DNA of 36,787 bases from Acidobacteriota bacterium (GTDB taxonomy: Bacteria; Acidobacteriota; Vicinamibacteria; Vicinamibacterales; UBA2999): contig JAGNJW010000039.1 of the NCBI GenBank assembly GCA_018000455.1, forward strand, positions 1 through 36,787, written 5' to 3'. The notes below the pieces were generated by a model. The model did no database searches. It saw nothing but the letters and a program-made list of their open reading frames with translations, and was not told where the DNA came from. This document shows positions 7,838 through 16,617 of the stretch, piece after piece (position 1 is the first letter of the stretch; each line of letters opens with the position of its first letter). The translations under genes and the position numbers were made by a program.

Positions 7838-8475
7838 CCGGATGCTTCGGGTCCGCCGGACGCCGGGCGCAGCATGCCGCGGCGCATGATGCCGGAGATG
7901 AGTGCGATCGCCTCCGGCGTCGGGCGGCCCATCTGCTGTTCCACGCCGAAGATTGACTCGACCGAGAAGTAGTAGATGAAGACGCGCGTCGCAAACAGCA
8001 TGGCCGGCGCCAGCGGCACGTCCTCGCGAAAACGTTGGTCGAGGCTCAGGCGGGCGCGGTGCGTCTCGGCGAACTCCTCGAAGCGGGCCGCCAGGTCGGC
8101 ATAGAAGCGCTGGATATGGCGCCCGTCGAACTCCACCGCGTCGACGTAGAAGAGGGCCAGGTGCGGGCGCCACTTCGCGAGCACCTCCTGCGCCGCGCTG
8201 GCCAGCGACGCGAAGTCGTCGAGGAACTCGCCGCGCTCGAGCACGGTGTTGATGGGGAAGTCGCGCCGCTTGGTGATGGTCTGAAACTGCTCCAGCAGCG
8301 CCAGAAAGATCGCTTCCTTGTCCTGGAAGTGGTGATAGACCGAGCCGGTCGAAACACCAGCCTTGCCGGCGATGTCGCGCATGCTCGTGGCGCCGTAGCC
8401 GCGGTGCGAGAACAACTCGAGCGCGGCGTCGAGAATCGCGGTGCGGCTTCGCTCGGAACGTTCAACCTGGAGCAT
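7834..8475 (-). CDS. TetR/AcrR-family transcriptional regulator
   Basis: A 213-residue DNA-binding repressor-type protein. The N-terminal TetR domain is clear: RTAILDAALELFSHRGYGAT, then SMRDIAGKAGVSTGSVYHHF as the helix-turn-helix and recognition helix, then DKEAIFLALL. The remaining helical part (about 70-205) would bind a ligand and dimerise; it is not close enough to a characterised subfamily to name the ligand. The gene begins 18 nt after the stop of the XTP pyrophosphatase gene on the same strand, so it may be the last gene of that operon. It meets the epimerase gene tail to tail, sharing a CTAG. The start ATG 8475 lacks a strong ribosome site. Confidence 0.9.
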   Translation of the reverse strand: MLQVERSERSRTAILDAALELFSHRGYGATSMRDIAGKAGVSTGSVYHHFQDKEAIFLALLEQFQTITKRRDFPINTVLERGEFLDDFASLASAAQEVLAKWRPHLALFYVDAVEFDGRHIQRFYADLAARFEEFAETHRARLSLDQRFREDVPLAPAMLFATRVFIYYFSVESIFGVEQQMGRPTPEAIALISGIMRRGMLRPASGGPEASG

Positions 8476-8493
8476 TGGAACCCACTGACGAGG

Positions 8494-9087
8494 TTACCCC
8501 AGGTCGCCAACCCAGCGGGCGAGCGCGGCCACGGCCTGCCCGCGATGGCTCACGGCCGCCTTCACGTGGTCTGCCTCGGCCAGGGTGCAGCCGAGCGGGG
8601 GGAAGAAGAAGATCGGGTCGTAGCCGAAGCCCCCCGCGCCCGCCGGCCGATGGGCGATGCGCCCTCCGACAATCCCCTCGGTCTCGAAGACGATGCGATC
8701 GCCTTCGGCCACGGCCAGGGCGCACACGAAGCGCGCGGTGCGGCGCTCGTCGGGCAGGCCGGCGAGCCGGCGGAAGATGTCGTCGAACCGCTCAGGATAC
8801 GTGGCGTTGGGCCCGAGGAAGCGGGCGGAGTGCACCCCCGGCGCGCCGTCGAGCGCGTCGATGACGAGGCCGGAATCGTCCGCGACGACCAGCTCGCCGG
8901 GGAAGTACGCGGCGTAGTAGCGGGCCTTGAGACGAGCATTGCCGGCGAACGTGTCGGCGGCCTCCTCGGGCTCGGGGATGGACGGCCGATCGGCCAGCGT
9001 GTCGACGCCAACGTTGAGGCCCGCCAGCAGGCCCCGCACTTCGCGAATCTTGCCTGGGTTGGTCGTCGCCAGGCGCAAGGCGCGCAT
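8494..9087 (-). CDS. rdgB: XTP/dITP diphosphatase (RdgB/HAM1 family)
   Basis: A 197-residue cytosolic house-cleaning enzyme that hydrolyses XTP, dITP and ITP to monophosphates, keeping deaminated purines out of DNA and RNA. Family marks are the N-terminal ATTNPGKIREVRGLL (7-21), FAGNARLKA (47-55), VADDSGL (68-74) with the acidic active site, the PGVHSARF segment, and GGFGYDPIFF (152-161). Length is normal for the family. The start is the ATG at 9087, which overlaps the RNase PH stop as TGATG; the frame is open further upstream only as a shadow of rph. The same gene order (rph then rdgB) is common in bacteria. Confidence 0.95.
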   Translation of the reverse strand: MRALRLATTNPGKIREVRGLLAGLNVGVDTLADRPSIPEPEEAADTFAGNARLKARYYAAYFPGELVVADDSGLVIDALDGAPGVHSARFLGPNATYPERFDDIFRRLAGLPDERRTARFVCALAVAEGDRIVFETEGIVGGRIAHRPAGAGGFGYDPIFFFPPLGCTLAEADHVKAAVSHRGQAVAALARWVGDLG

Positions 9088-9818
9088 CAGCGGCCCAGAA
9101 TCGGCCGGCAGATCTCGCGCTGCGCTGCGATCAGGCGATCGATGCCGCTCGAGGCCAGTTCCAGCAGACCTGTGAGCGCTGCCTGGTCGAACGGCTCGCT
9201 CTCGGCCGTGCCCTGGATCTCGACGAAGCGGCCGTCGCCGGTCTTGACGATGTTCATGTCCACTTCGGCCTTCGAGTCCTCCTCGTAGGCCAGGTCGAGC
9301 AGCGGCATCCCGGCCACGATGCCGACGCTCGTGGCCGCCACGTAGTCGTTGACCGGAATGCTGGTCAGGCCAGCGGTCTGCTTGAGCTTGCCGAAGGCCA
9401 GCACCATCGCCACGAACGCGCCGGTGATCGAGGCGGTGCGCGTGCCGCCGTCGGCTTGGATGACGTCGCAATCGAGCCACAGCGTGCGCTCACCCAGCCG
9501 GTCGAGGCGGACGACCGAGCGCATCGAGCGGCCGATCAGCCTCTGGATCTCCATCGTGCGGCCGCCGACCTTGCCCTGCGACGCCTCGCGCGTCGTACGG
9601 GTGTTGGTGGCGCGCGGCAACATGCCGTATTCGGCCGTGACCCAGCCCTTGCCGGTGCCGCGCAGGAACGGCGGCACTTTGTCCTCGATTGAGGCCGCGC
9701 AGATCACCTTGGTCTGGCCCACCTCCATCAGCACTGAGCCCTCGGCATGGGCGAGATAGCCGGGCGTGATCGTGACGGGGCGCAGGTCACCGGGAGCGCG
9801 GTCGAATTGTCTGGTCAT
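9087..9818 (-). CDS. rph: Ribonuclease PH
   Basis: A 243-residue phosphorolytic 3'-5' exoribonuclease that trims the 3' ends of tRNA precursors using phosphate as attacking group. The whole chain matches the family: VTITPGYLAHAEGSVL near the N-terminus, GWVTAEYGMLPRAT (about 58-71), the RxxxR-type region around GRTMEIQRLIGRSMR, CDVIQADGGTRTASITGAFV (about 117-136) and DLAYEEDSKAEVDMN with acidic metal-binding residues. Length is standard (about 240). The start ATG 9818 overlaps the end of the GerMN gene by ATGA, so translation of the two is probably coupled. The operon order amidase, GerMN, rph, rdgB is known from other phyla. Confidence 0.96.
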   Translation of the reverse strand: MTRQFDRAPGDLRPVTITPGYLAHAEGSVLMEVGQTKVICAASIEDKVPPFLRGTGKGWVTAEYGMLPRATNTRTTREASQGKVGGRTMEIQRLIGRSMRSVVRLDRLGERTLWLDCDVIQADGGTRTASITGAFVAMVLAFGKLKQTAGLTSIPVNDYVAATSVGIVAGMPLLDLAYEEDSKAEVDMNIVKTGDGRFVEIQGTAESEPFDQAALTGLLELASSGIDRLIAAQREICRPILGR

Positions 9819-10402
9819 GGAACTCGGATCAGCCCTTCATTCATTCGCAGCGGCTCACGTAGATCCACGTGCCCCGTGAGCGTTTCGACCTCGCGGCCAT
9901 CGATCAGGATCTGCACGCGCCTGACGGGCGTGAGGTTCGTCGTGAGCACCGACACCATGGCGTAGGCGGCCAGGAGCTCGTTGTGCGAGCCCCCGGGCAG
10001 CGCCGAGACGAAGGTGCTGTCGAGGTCCACGTAGGCGTCGTCGCGGCCGGTGAGGAACACACCGCGCACGGTGACGCCGGCGGGGACGGCCCGCGTGAGC
10101 GGCGCCGGCGGCTCGGCCGCCAGCTGCGCTTCGATGAGCGCCCGCGCCTGGGCGGCGGGCGAGTCGCTGAGCGGCACGTCCATCGACGCGCCTTCGAGCA
10201 GCGCGCCGTCTTCCGAGACGAAGTAGAGCACGGCCGCGATGTGGGGACCGACCGCCGGCGGCGCCTCTTCGGTCGCGGGCGCCGGTTCGGCGTCGGGCGT
10301 CGGCGCGGCCAGGCGCCGCTCGAGTGCCGAGAACATGAGCCAGCCGAGCCCCACGACGGCGACCGCCGTGACCGCGGCGATGAGTGCCCGCCGCGGCGTC
10401 AT
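9815..10402 (-). CDS. GerMN-domain lipid/membrane-anchored protein
   Basis: A 195-residue protein with one N-terminal membrane segment (about 8-25) and no lipobox, then a Pro/Ala/Glu-rich linker (about 33-52) and a single GerMN domain (about 55-190) containing the typical VYFVSEDG-like start (VLYFVSEDGALL), YVDLDSTFV and an ILIDGREVETLTGH end. GerMN domains occur in the Bacillus germination protein GerM and in many non-sporulating bacteria next to murein amidases, where they are thought to act in the cell envelope. No catalytic residues are known. The gene overlaps its neighbours on both sides by ATGA, so it is part of a coupled operon with the amidase. No evidence points to sporulation. Confidence 0.88.
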   Translation of the reverse strand: MTPRRALIAAVTAVAVVGLGWLMFSALERRLAAPTPDAEPAPATEEAPPAVGPHIAAVLYFVSEDGALLEGASMDVPLSDSPAAQARALIEAQLAAEPPAPLTRAVPAGVTVRGVFLTGRDDAYVDLDSTFVSALPGGSHNELLAAYAMVSVLTTNLTPVRRVQILIDGREVETLTGHVDLREPLRMNEGLIRVP

Positions 10403-11928
10403 GGCGCCGTCTTCTCGACACGGTCGCGGAAGGCGGCGATGGCTTCAAACACCGCCAGCGCGACCTTGTCCTGCTGGGCGGCGCCCGTGAGCGCCTTTTC
10501 CTCCGCGGGGTTCGAGAGGTAGCCGATCTCGACCAGCACGGCCGGCATGTTGGCGCCGACCAGCACGCGGAACGGCGCCTGCTGTACCGGCCGCGAGCTC
10601 ATCTCCACCTTGCCGCGCAGCGCCGTCTCGACCAGGGCGGCGAACGTGGCCGACTGCTCGAGGTGGCGCAGCTGGGCGGTCTCCCACAGGATCATCTCGA
10701 TGGCGCGCGTGCCGCCGCCGAGCTGCGGCAGCACGTCGGGCTGCTGAATCGCGCGCCGCGACTCGAGACTCACGCGATCGACGCTCAGGTAGTAGACCTC
10801 GGCGCCCTTGACCGAGGGCCGGGCGGCAGCGTTGGCGTGGATGCTGACGAACAAGTCGGCGCGGTTGTTGTTGGCGATGGCGGCACGCTGGTCCTGGTCG
10901 AGCGTGCGGTCGTCGTCGCGCGTGAGGACGACGCGCAGGCCCAGGCGCGCTTCGACGAGGGCCTTGAGCCGCCGGCTCACCTGCAGCGTCACCGTCTTCT
11001 CGAGAGTGCCGGCCGGTCCGGCCGTGCCGTCGGCGTCGCCGCCGTGCCCCGGGTCGATCACGATCGTACGGAAGCCGTCGGGAGGCGTCGGCAGCGACGG
11101 ATTGGTGGACGTTTCTGGTGGCGCCGCGGGCACGGGCGGCGGCACCGGCGCCGGTGCTGGCGGGGTCGTGGGGATGTCGGCGCCGGCGGCGAGCAGGTCG
11201 ACGACGAGCCGCCTCGTCCCCGCATCGGTCGGTTGCACGGCGGCGCGGTGGGTCTGGAACCGCGGGCCGGTGGTCAGCACGAGGCTGGCGCCCGTCCCCT
11301 GGCGGATACCCTGCAACAGCGGGCTCGACGGCAGCGTGGGCAGCGCCGCGTCGACGGCATCGGCCGCAAAGGCCACGACGAGTTCGCTGCCGGTCCTCGT
11401 CACTGTCGCATCGGTGGCTGGAGAAATCTCGAAGGTCAGTCGGGCGGAACTCGCCGAGAACTCGCCCCGCACGACGACTCGCGGTACGCGGAGATCGCCG
11501 ATGACGAACAGCCGGCCGGCACGGCGGAAGTCGATCCGGCGGTCGATCACGATGCTGACGACCCGGGCGACGAACTCGGGCGTGACCACGAGCCGGCCGT
11601 CGCGCTCGAGCGGAGGGGCCGCGAGCGAGACGAGTCGCCCCTCGGCCGAAATCACGTTGCGCTCCGGCGTCAGCACCGCCGAGCGCGTGCCGGCGCTCAC
11701 GGTCGTGGTGCCGGTGATCCGATCGCCGCGCAGGGTGAGTCCGAGCGCGTCGGCCACCTCATCGAGCGACAGGTAGTCGCCGCCGTTCACCGTCGAGACG
11801 GTGAGGTTCCTGCGGGCCTGTGCGCTGACGACCGTGATCGGCGCCGGCGACGGCGCCTGGGCCACGGGCGCGGAGCCCGAAACGGCGAGTGTCAGAGCGA
11901 CACACAGAACGACAGCCAGACGACGCAC
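10399..11928 (-). CDS. N-acetylmuramoyl-L-alanine amidase with AMIN-like N-domain
   Basis: A 509-residue exported zinc amidase that cuts the bond between N-acetylmuramic acid and the stem peptide. The signal peptide is about 1-24 (ending PVAQA). Residues 30-145 are a copper-amine-oxidase-like/SH3-type N-domain, about 150-250 looks like an AMIN domain, and a Pro-rich linker (252-284) leads to the Amidase_3 domain. The zinc and catalytic residues are visible: H295 in DPGHGG, E310 in TLEKTVTL, H364 in SIHANA and E467 in EIGYLSN. The start is GTG 11928. It heads a four- or five-gene operon (GerMN, rph, rdgB, perhaps tetR), and a TAGAAT lies 8 nt before its start. Confidence 0.93.
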   Translation of the reverse strand: MRRLAVVLCVALTLAVSGSAPVAQAPSPAPITVVSAQARRNLTVSTVNGGDYLSLDEVADALGLTLRGDRITGTTTVSAGTRSAVLTPERNVISAEGRLVSLAAPPLERDGRLVVTPEFVARVVSIVIDRRIDFRRAGRLFVIGDLRVPRVVVRGEFSASSARLTFEISPATDATVTRTGSELVVAFAADAVDAALPTLPSSPLLQGIRQGTGASLVLTTGPRFQTHRAAVQPTDAGTRRLVVDLLAAGADIPTTPPAPAPVPPPVPAAPPETSTNPSLPTPPDGFRTIVIDPGHGGDADGTAGPAGTLEKTVTLQVSRRLKALVEARLGLRVVLTRDDDRTLDQDQRAAIANNNRADLFVSIHANAAARPSVKGAEVYYLSVDRVSLESRRAIQQPDVLPQLGGGTRAIEMILWETAQLRHLEQSATFAALVETALRGKVEMSSRPVQQAPFRVLVGANMPAVLVEIGYLSNPAEEKALTGAAQQDKVALAVFEAIAAFRDRVEKTAP

Positions 11929-11936
11929 GACGAATC

Positions 11937-11942
11937 ATTCTA
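11937..11942 (-). promoter_or_regulatory. -10-like TAGAAT of the amidase operon
   Basis: On the minus strand TAGAAT ends 8 nt before GTG 11928, and there is no Shine-Dalgarno between. This would give a leaderless transcript for a whole operon. Confidence 0.4.
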
Positions 11943-11986
11943 GCGTGCGCCCGCGCCCCACGCACCTCGGCCGCGCCGATCTTCGG

Positions 11987-12006
11987 TAGAATCGGGCGCC
12001 AGGAGG
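11987..12006 (+). promoter_or_regulatory. -10-like TAGAAT and AGGAGG ribosome site of the aldolase-like gene
   Basis: TAGAAT (11987-11992) precedes a perfect AGGAGG (12001-12006) and ATG 12017. This conventional leadered start lies back to back with the amidase promoter, only about 45 nt away, in an 88-nt divergent intergenic region. It shows that both initiation styles coexist. Confidence 0.45.
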
Positions 12007-12016
12007 ACGAACCGGG

Positions 12017-12847
12017 ATGTCGAGGCACAGCGGCGTGGTGATGGCGGTGGCGATGGCGGTGCTCGCGACGACGGGCGAGGCGCGCGCGCAGACGGTGCGG
12101 CCGGCCGTATTGGACTTGTGGGCGGCGGGCAAGACTGCCTTCGGAGTGTTCGTCCCCGACGAGAACCCGGCGCCGCGCGGGCCCAACCGCGGCCCGGCTG
12201 TCTACACCGCGAGCGGTGGCCAGGCCCTGGCCGCGAACCCTCTCATCGATTTCGTGTTCCTCAATCTCGAGCAGCGCTACGACCGCACCGCCGTGACGGC
12301 GATTAGCGATGGCCTGGGCAAGCGGGGCACCCGCGGCCGCAAGCTGATGCTCGTACGAATTCCGGCACTGGCCGAGGCCGGCCCCGTCGAGACCCTCGTG
12401 CGCATCAAAGAGATCCTGGCCATGGGCGCCGACGGTGTGACGTTGCCGCACATCGAGAACCTCGACCAGGGCCGGCAGGCCATCAGCCTGTTCGCCGACG
12501 CGCGCGCCAACGTGTGGTCGGCGGCGAACCCGACCGGCACGGTGGTGGCGATGCTGATGCTCGAAGATCCGGGGGCCGTGGCGCAAGCCAAGGGCATCGC
12601 CGACATCGGCGGCTACAGCGTGCTCGCCTGCGGCATCGGCAGCCTGACCGGCGCGCTCACGGGCGATCGGGCGGCCGCGGAGAAGGGCAACCAGGAAATT
12701 CTGGTCGAGACCAAGCGGGTGAAGCTCGTGAACATGCTGACCGCCAGTGCCGGCGATGTCGCCCAGCGCGTCAAAGAGGGCTTCCTCGGGCTGCTCGTGC
12801 CGAACGACGAGGTGATCAAGGCCGGCCGCGCGGCGGCGGACCGCTGA
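12017..12847 (+). CDS. Exported HpcH/HpaI aldolase/citrate lyase homologue
   Basis: A 276-residue TIM-barrel protein related to 2-keto-3-deoxy-acid aldolases (HpaI). A signal peptide (about 1-25, ending ARAQ) is followed by FGVFVPDE (42-49), FVFLNLEQ (79-86), LVRIPA (112-117) with the conserved substrate arginine R114, VTLPHIEN and AMLMLED (178-184) with the metal-type E183. In HpaI the barrel carries a catalytic histidine in 'LDGEHAP' and a metal Asp in 'GPADLS'. Here the equivalents read LNLEQ and GIGSLT, so both residues appear lost. It may have another chemistry or only bind a ligand. It is strongly initiated by AGGAGG. The gene is divergent from the amidase operon. The family is known; the export and loss of residues are inferred from my reading. 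Confidence 0.82.
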   Translation: MSRHSGVVMAVAMAVLATTGEARAQTVRPAVLDLWAAGKTAFGVFVPDENPAPRGPNRGPAVYTASGGQALAANPLIDFVFLNLEQRYDRTAVTAISDGLGKRGTRGRKLMLVRIPALAEAGPVETLVRIKEILAMGADGVTLPHIENLDQGRQAISLFADARANVWSAANPTGTVVAMLMLEDPGAVAQAKGIADIGGYSVLACGIGSLTGALTGDRAAAEKGNQEILVETKRVKLVNMLTASAGDVAQRVKEGFLGLLVPNDEVIKAGRAAADR

Positions 12848-13115
12848 CGGCCATGCCTCGGGCGGCCCTAGATAGTCCCCCCAGAACTCATCCGCAGGCG
12901 TAGCATGCGCCGTTGGGACTGTCGTTCATTCGTCTCGTCCTGAGGAGCTGGAGCTACTGGACGGGCTCAGCCCGGGACTGCCGGCGGCGCCTGGTACACC
13001 GCCACGACTTGCAGCGTGAAGCCGACACCGCGAGGCACCAGCGCGCCAGTCCGGCGCATCGCGGCCAGCGTGCGCTGCAGCGCCGCCGGGTCGTGCGCAG
13101 CGAGCCGCGCGGTCG
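12848..13115. other. Gene-poor gap between aldolase-like and GGDEF genes
   Basis: No intact gene is found. A minus-strand frame ends at 12967 with the peptide GVGFTLQVVAVYQAPPAVPG, which looks like the C-terminus of a protein, but its upstream part runs through the GGDEF gene in another frame, and no family is recognised. The rest of the region holds nothing I can identify. Confidence 0.4.
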
Positions 13116-13238
13116 CTACCGTCGGAGGGACTTCTGCTCGCGGCGCCCGGTGCCGACTTCCGCCGTGTAGAGGTCGCCGCGCGAGTCGACCGCGAACCAC
13201 GTGCCCAGGAGTTTGGTCTCGCGCTCGATGAGGATCTC
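13116..13238 (-). pseudogene. C-terminal remnant of an NHL-repeat protein
   Basis: A 40-residue minus-strand stretch, FAVDSRGDLYTAEVGTGRRE followed by QKSLRR and a stop, matches the last repeat of NHL/six-bladed beta-propeller proteins of the peptidyl-alpha-hydroxyglycine lyase-like type ('iaVDsrGnlYvAEv.tGRRvQKfr'). Everything before it is missing, and the frame upstream overlaps the end of the GGDEF gene. It lies just after that gene on the same strand. I infer a relic of a secreted propeller gene that was deleted. Confidence 0.5.
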
Positions 13239-13258
13239 GCGCTCGAGGGTGCCCGCCG

Positions 13259-14362
<1,104 letters not shown>

Positions 14363-14395
14363 CGCTGGTCTCCTGACGATTCCGTGGCGGCGGCG

Positions 14396-16219
14396 CTAGT
14401 ACCCGATCGCGTAGCCGGTGCGGCGCGGATCGGCGCCGGCGGTCTTGGCTCCGGTCTTCGAGTCGACGCGGATGACCTGCATGTTGCCGAGGCTGCCCCA
14501 GCCGTCCAGCACCCGCACGGAATGCCCCAAGGCTTTGAGGGCCGCAATGGTCGCCTCCGGTACGCGGCCCTCGACCTGCACCGTGATCTCGGCCCCCGGC
14601 TTGTAGAAGTTCGGCGACGCATTCAGCGCCAGCCGCGGCTCCTCGATCGCTTGCTGCACCGGCATGTCGAAGTCGATGAGGTTCAGGAGCACCTGGAACT
14701 CCGTCTGGCCGATGGTCTCACCGCCCGGGGTGCCGAACACGAAGGCGAGCGCACCGTTCTTCAGCACGACGATCGGTGAGTTGTTCAGCACCGGGATCTT
14801 GCCCGGGCCGACGTAGTTGACGTCGGTGGGGTAGGGCGAGGTCGAGCCGAGGCGCATGCCGTTGTTGAGCAGCAGGCCCGTCGAGCCGGCGACGACGTTG
14901 TTGCCGAAGAGCCCGCCGAGCGTCGGCGTGCAGCCGACGGCGTTGCCGAACCGGTCGACGATCGAGAACGACGTCGTGTGCAGTTCGCCGTCGTACTCCT
15001 CGTCGAACGCCGGCCCCTGCCCCTGCGGCGACGACGGCGTTGCGCCCTCGGGGACGCCGGCGGGAGGATACGCAATCGCGCGCGTGGGGTCGAAGAGCGC
15101 ACGGCGGGTCGTGGCGAACTGGCGCGACATGAGGCCCGCCGTCGGGACCTTCACGAAGGCCGGGTCGGCGACGTAGCGGTAGATGTCGGACTTCGAGATC
15201 TTGATCGACTCGATGATGGCGTGCAACGCCGCCGGGGAGTTGTGGCCGGCGGCCTTGAGATCCACCGATTCGATGAGGTTGGCGCCCATCAGCACCTCGA
15301 AGCCGCCGCGCGAGGTGGCCGGGTTGCTGTAGACGTCGTGGCCGCGATAGGTCGCGTGGAGCGGCTCCTGCCACTCGGGGGCGTAGGCGGCCAGGTCGGC
15401 GGCTGTCAGCACGCCGCCATTGGCCTTGAAAAACCGGTCGATCTCCTGCGCGATGTCGCCCTTGTAGAAACGGTCGGCGGCCGCGCGGATGGCGGCGCCA
15501 CGGGCGGCGCCCTTGGCAAGCGCCTGCTGTTCGGCCTCGACCAGCTTGCGCAGCGTGGCCGCGTAGTCGGGGTTCTTCAGCAGGTCGCCCGCTTCGAGGG
15601 GCTGGCCGTTCGGTAGGAAGATCTTCGCCGTTGTCGGGTACTGGGCCAGGTTCTTCTGACCGCGCGCGATCGACTGGGCCAGCTTCGGATCAATCGGATA
15701 CCCCCGTTCGGCGTAATCGATGGCCGGGGCCAGCACCTCGGCGAGGCTCATCGTGCCGAAGCGTTCGAGTTGTGAGAGGTAGCCCCCGAGGTTCCCCGGC
15801 ACGATGCCGGCCTTGATGCCGGCGTTGAGCGTGGCCGGCGTCATCTCGGCCGGCACGATGCCCTTGGGCGCCGCGCCTGCCATCGAGAGCGACCAGACCT
15901 TGTCCGTGGCCTTGTGGTAGACGGTCATGAAGCCATTGCCGCCGATGCCGTTCATCTCGGGCTCGCCGAGCGCCGCCATGGCGCCGACGGCGGCGGCCGC
16001 GTCGAAGGCGTTCCCACCCTTGATCAACATCTGAAGTCCGGCTGACGAGGCGATCGGATGTCCGCTCGTGACGAGGCCGTTCAGGCCGGCCACGGCCGGG
16101 CGGGTGACATCGGCCTGAGCGGAGGCGGGTGCCTCGGCGGCCTGTTGCTGCCCGATGGCGAGGGCCGCCCCGCAGGCGACGATAACGGCGGAGGTGAGCA
16201 GTAGTCGTCGCAGGCGCAT
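14396..16219 (-). CDS. ggt: Gamma-glutamyltransferase
   Basis: A 607-residue exported enzyme that cleaves the gamma-glutamyl bond of glutathione and similar peptides, and transfers the glutamyl group to water or amino acids. A signal peptide (about 1-35) is followed by PVAGLNGLVTSGHP, GGNAFDAA (68-75) and GIGGNGFM (91-98). The proenzyme must cut itself at a threonine. T415 in HTTSFSIVD corresponds to the catalytic Thr of the family (TTH...VVD in E. coli). GTPGGETI (497-504) and DGWGSLGNMQ (572-581) are the late signatures. Length is normal. A good Shine-Dalgarno (GAAGGAG) precedes ATG 16219. It is upstream of the GGDEF gene, with no clear functional link. Confidence 0.95.
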   Translation of the reverse strand: MRLRRLLLTSAVIVACGAALAIGQQQAAEAPASAQADVTRPAVAGLNGLVTSGHPIASSAGLQMLIKGGNAFDAAAAVGAMAALGEPEMNGIGGNGFMTVYHKATDKVWSLSMAGAAPKGIVPAEMTPATLNAGIKAGIVPGNLGGYLSQLERFGTMSLAEVLAPAIDYAERGYPIDPKLAQSIARGQKNLAQYPTTAKIFLPNGQPLEAGDLLKNPDYAATLRKLVEAEQQALAKGAARGAAIRAAADRFYKGDIAQEIDRFFKANGGVLTAADLAAYAPEWQEPLHATYRGHDVYSNPATSRGGFEVLMGANLIESVDLKAAGHNSPAALHAIIESIKISKSDIYRYVADPAFVKVPTAGLMSRQFATTRRALFDPTRAIAYPPAGVPEGATPSSPQGQGPAFDEEYDGELHTTSFSIVDRFGNAVGCTPTLGGLFGNNVVAGSTGLLLNNGMRLGSTSPYPTDVNYVGPGKIPVLNNSPIVVLKNGALAFVFGTPGGETIGQTEFQVLLNLIDFDMPVQQAIEEPRLALNASPNFYKPGAEITVQVEGRVPEATIAALKALGHSVRVLDGWGSLGNMQVIRVDSKTGAKTAGADPRRTGYAIGY

Positions 16220-16249
16220 CGCGGACTCCTTCGCAAAAACGGTCTGTAG

Positions 16250-16255
16250 AGTATA
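16250..16255 (-). promoter_or_regulatory. -10-like TATACT upstream of ggt
   Basis: Read on the minus strand, TATACT lies 31 bases before the ggt start. It is followed by CTACAGACC and the AAGGAG ribosome site. No convincing -35 is seen. Confidence 0.35.
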
Positions 16256-16547
16256 GGAGTAACCCGATGGTCGCGGCCGCGTGCCGAACTTCTCCGATCG
16301 TGCCGAAACCCTCGTCCCAAGTCGCTCTGTCGCTTGCGCTTAGCTCCGTTCGCGCTCTGCCCGTGAAGGGGGCGAGCGCGGTCACGCTGTGGGCCGGACC
16401 ACGCCTGGATCGCGCCGCGGTGGTCGCCCACCGGGCGCGCGGCGCTGATCGCCGTGCACGAGCAACGGCCACGCCGCGTCTCGTTCTATGACGTCGGCAC
16501 GCTGGCGACCACCTGCTCCGCGTCGGGCGCCGTCCGGCGGGGCGGGT
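16256..16547. other. Divergent intergenic region between ggt and the TPR gene
   Basis: No gene or stable repeat is recognised in this stretch of about 290 bases. Short open frames on both strands are arginine-rich and without matches. It probably contains the control regions of the two divergent genes. Confidence 0.5.
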
Positions 16548-16553
16548 GTAAGC
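16548..16553 (+). promoter_or_regulatory. -10-like TAAGCT of the TPR gene
   Basis: TAAGCT stands 64 nt before ATG 16618. The start itself has GGAGGAC 6 nt upstream. The match to a promoter is modest. Confidence 0.25.
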
Positions 16554-16617
16554 TAGCGGATGGCCTGCGGCAGCCTGTCGCCGGCGCCAGTCGATACAGC
16601 CACTCCGGAGGACATCC

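Noticed and set aside
8035..9288. 417-codon plus-strand frame
   Set aside because: It is antisense to the TetR, rdgB and rph genes, is arginine-rich and has no family pattern.
9815..10402. GerMN gene as a sign of sporulation
   Set aside because: No spore genes are present, and GerMN next to amidase and rph is common in non-spore formers.
10384..11943. 519-codon plus-strand frame, antisense to the amidase
   Set aside because: Its composition is low-complexity Arg/Gly/His, which is typical of GC-rich antisense frames; the amidase has complete catalytic motifs.
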